Origin: Streptomyces monashensis
Lineage (GTDB): Bacteria; Actinomycetota; Actinomycetes; Streptomycetales; Streptomycetaceae
Length of the DNA: 61,517 bases
Assembly: GCF_001866665.1 (NCBI RefSeq)
Contig: NZ_MLYO01000021.1
Span: forward strand, 1 to 61,517
Direction: 5' to 3'
In this document: positions 60,861-61,517 of the stretch, one piece after another
How positions within the stretch are numbered: position 1 is the stretch's first letter
Layout of the letters: the number at the start of each line of letters is the position of its first letter
Translations under genes and position numbers: made by a program
Notes under the pieces: generated by a model
Told to the model about the DNA's origin: nothing
The model's database searches: none
Seen by the model: the letters and a program-made list of their open reading frames with translations, nothing else

Positions 60861-60890
60861 AACCCCAGGCCGTCGACCTGGGGTTTCTCT
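60861..60890 (+). terminator. Terminator-like hairpin upstream of blaI-like gene
   Basis: AACCCCAGG (60861-60869) pairs with CCTGGGGTT (60877-60885), loop of 7, followed by TCTCTCT. There is no intact plus-strand gene before it, so it may be left from a deleted gene or insulate the blaI-like gene. Confidence 0.65.
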
Positions 60891-60939
60891 CTGCAGCGGG
60901 TGACGGGAAATCGTCCGAGAGCACGCCGTGGCTGTTCTT

Positions 60940-60952
60940 CTACGTCTCGTAG
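60940..60952. promoter_or_regulatory. CTACG-TCT-CGTAG, candidate BlaI operator
   Basis: A 13-bp palindrome 55 bp before the blaI-like start. BlaI/MecI operators share a TACNNNNGTA core, and TACGTCTCGTA fits. Probable autoregulation. Confidence 0.65.
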
Positions 60953-61006
60953 TAGCTTGAACGGGGCGAAGACAGAGCTTGCTGCAGCAGACAGAGGGGG
61001 TGCCGG

Positions 61007-61405
61007 ATGACCGGCGGTACTGACGGCCCGAAGGGGTCCCGGCGCCGTGCGCGGGGAGAGCTGGAAGGGCAGGTGCTGGCCGCCCTGTGGGCGGCCGGCG
61101 GGCCGGCGACGGCAGTGGTGGTGCACGAGAACCTGGGGGACGACGACACGGCCCACACCACCGTGCTGACCATCCTGACGCGGCTGTGCGACAAGGGGCT
61201 GGTGACCCGGCGGCGTGAGGGGCGCAGTTACGTCTACACGCCCGTGGACGACCGGCCGGGGATGGCCGCGGCCGGAATGCACTCGCTGCTCGACGACGGT
61301 GGGGACCGCGCGGTGGTGCTGGCCCGGTTCGTGTCGGATCTGTCGGCGGAGGACGAGCGGCTGCTGGAGCAACTGCTGCACGGTGACGGCCCCCTGAGGG
61401 GGTGA
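61007..61405 (+). CDS. BlaI/MecI/CopY family repressor
   Basis: 132 residues from ATG 61007, with GAGGGGG five bases upstream. The winged helix is RRRARGELEGQVLAALWAAGGPATAVVVHENLGDDDTAHTTVLTILTRLCDKGLVTRRREGRSYVYTPVDDR, followed by the C-terminal dimerization helices (FVSDLSAEDERLLEQLL). Normally released by an M56 protease. No M56 gene follows on this strand; the only one in the window is at 51700. A CTACG-N3-CGTAG operator sits upstream. Confidence 0.92.
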   Translation: MTGGTDGPKGSRRRARGELEGQVLAALWAAGGPATAVVVHENLGDDDTAHTTVLTILTRLCDKGLVTRRREGRSYVYTPVDDRPGMAAAGMHSLLDDGGDRAVVLARFVSDLSAEDERLLEQLLHGDGPLRG

Positions 61406-61475
61406 GGCGTGTTCTGGCCCGTGCCGCCGGAGCGCGCGTGCCTGCGCGGTGACCGGTTCGGCGCCCGGACGGCCC

Positions 61476-61517
61476 TCACGCCAGCGTGAGGTAGGCGAGG
61501 CTGCCGAGTCCGGCCAC
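61476..61517 (-). CDS. C-terminal 13 residues of a gene entering from the right edge (uncertain)
   Basis: The minus strand reads VAGLGSLAYLTLA and then TGA. The hydrophobic end would suit a membrane protein. Only 42 bases are visible, so identity cannot be given and chance is possible. Confidence 0.3.
   Translation of the reverse strand: MAGLGSLAYLTLA

Noticed and set aside
60861..60890. Possible tRNA or small RNA gene ending at the hairpin
   Set aside because: No cloverleaf, T-arm GTTCGA-type sequence or acceptor stem could be formed upstream; only the terminator-like stem is supported.

Overview
The window is very GC-rich actinobacterial DNA. GC at third codon positions, frequent GTG starts, AGGAGG-like ribosome binding sites, GTGA/ATGA stop-start overlaps and the protein families themselves (SpoIIE-type phosphatase, FdhF/YdeP oxidoreductase, DUF4328, DUF6445, XRE-TPR regulators, WbqC/YdcF cassette) all point to Streptomyces or a close relative, in a chromosomal rather than plasmid or phage setting. 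No tRNA, rRNA, CRISPR array, integrase or intact insertion sequence was seen.

Layout. 1-5.2 kb: minus-strand genes for an Ala/Glu-repeat protein cut by the left edge, a FUSC-type aromatic-acid exporter and two membrane proteins. 5.4-9.5 kb: a membrane-anchored SpoIIE phosphatase, an unknown protein, an M20 amidohydrolase and a 219-bp MITE-like element flanked by CTAG. 9.5-16.4 kb: a small exported peptide, an XRE-TPR regulator, a lipoprotein, then a second, truncated threonyl-tRNA synthetase preceded by a leader peptide with a Thr-Thr-Thr run and mutually exclusive hairpins (an apparent ribosome-mediated attenuator), a nucleoside hydrolase, a DUF4142 protein and a DUF6445 protein. 16.4-22 kb: an orphan cytochrome oxidase subunit I with a translationally coupled coiled-coil membrane protein, DUF4328, SDR and GlpF-type proteins, and a winged-helix/membrane protein operon. 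22-30.8 kb: a PucR-type regulator divergent from a flotillin gene that is followed by a 1603-residue AAA ATPase (DUF3686 type).

30.8-37.7 kb is an accessory-looking island. A minus-strand, overlapping operon (XRE regulator, YdcF/DUF218, WbqC, a frame-disrupted small ORF, two Cys-rich mini-proteins) faces a plus-strand set (resolvase-like domain fused to an anti-sigma ATPase, a frame-disrupted partner, an adenosylhomocysteinase-like protein, a Nudix hydrolase, an HD-domain remnant). Several genes here are fused, truncated or shifted, so the island is either decaying or contains base-level errors.

37.7-61.5 kb is mostly ordinary Streptomyces accessory metabolism and signalling: lipoprotein, zinc-ribbon membrane protein, VOC protein, FdhF/YdeP molybdoenzyme, bleomycin-hydrolase-type peptidase, macrolide-type glycosyltransferase, a TetR/peroxiredoxin-like divergent pair with two matching operators, an orphan sugar-binding lipoprotein, a sedolisin-type (S53) protease, a TrmB regulator, an amidohydrolase, an M56 peptidase, a GH15 hydrolase, a His-rich secreted peptide, an ArsR/P1B-4 ATPase divergent pair with a perfect operator palindrome, a Ser/Thr kinase with a PQQ beta-propeller sensor and a BlaI regulator. 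Remnants of an MFS transporter and of a histidine kinase lie in the two longest gene-free gaps.
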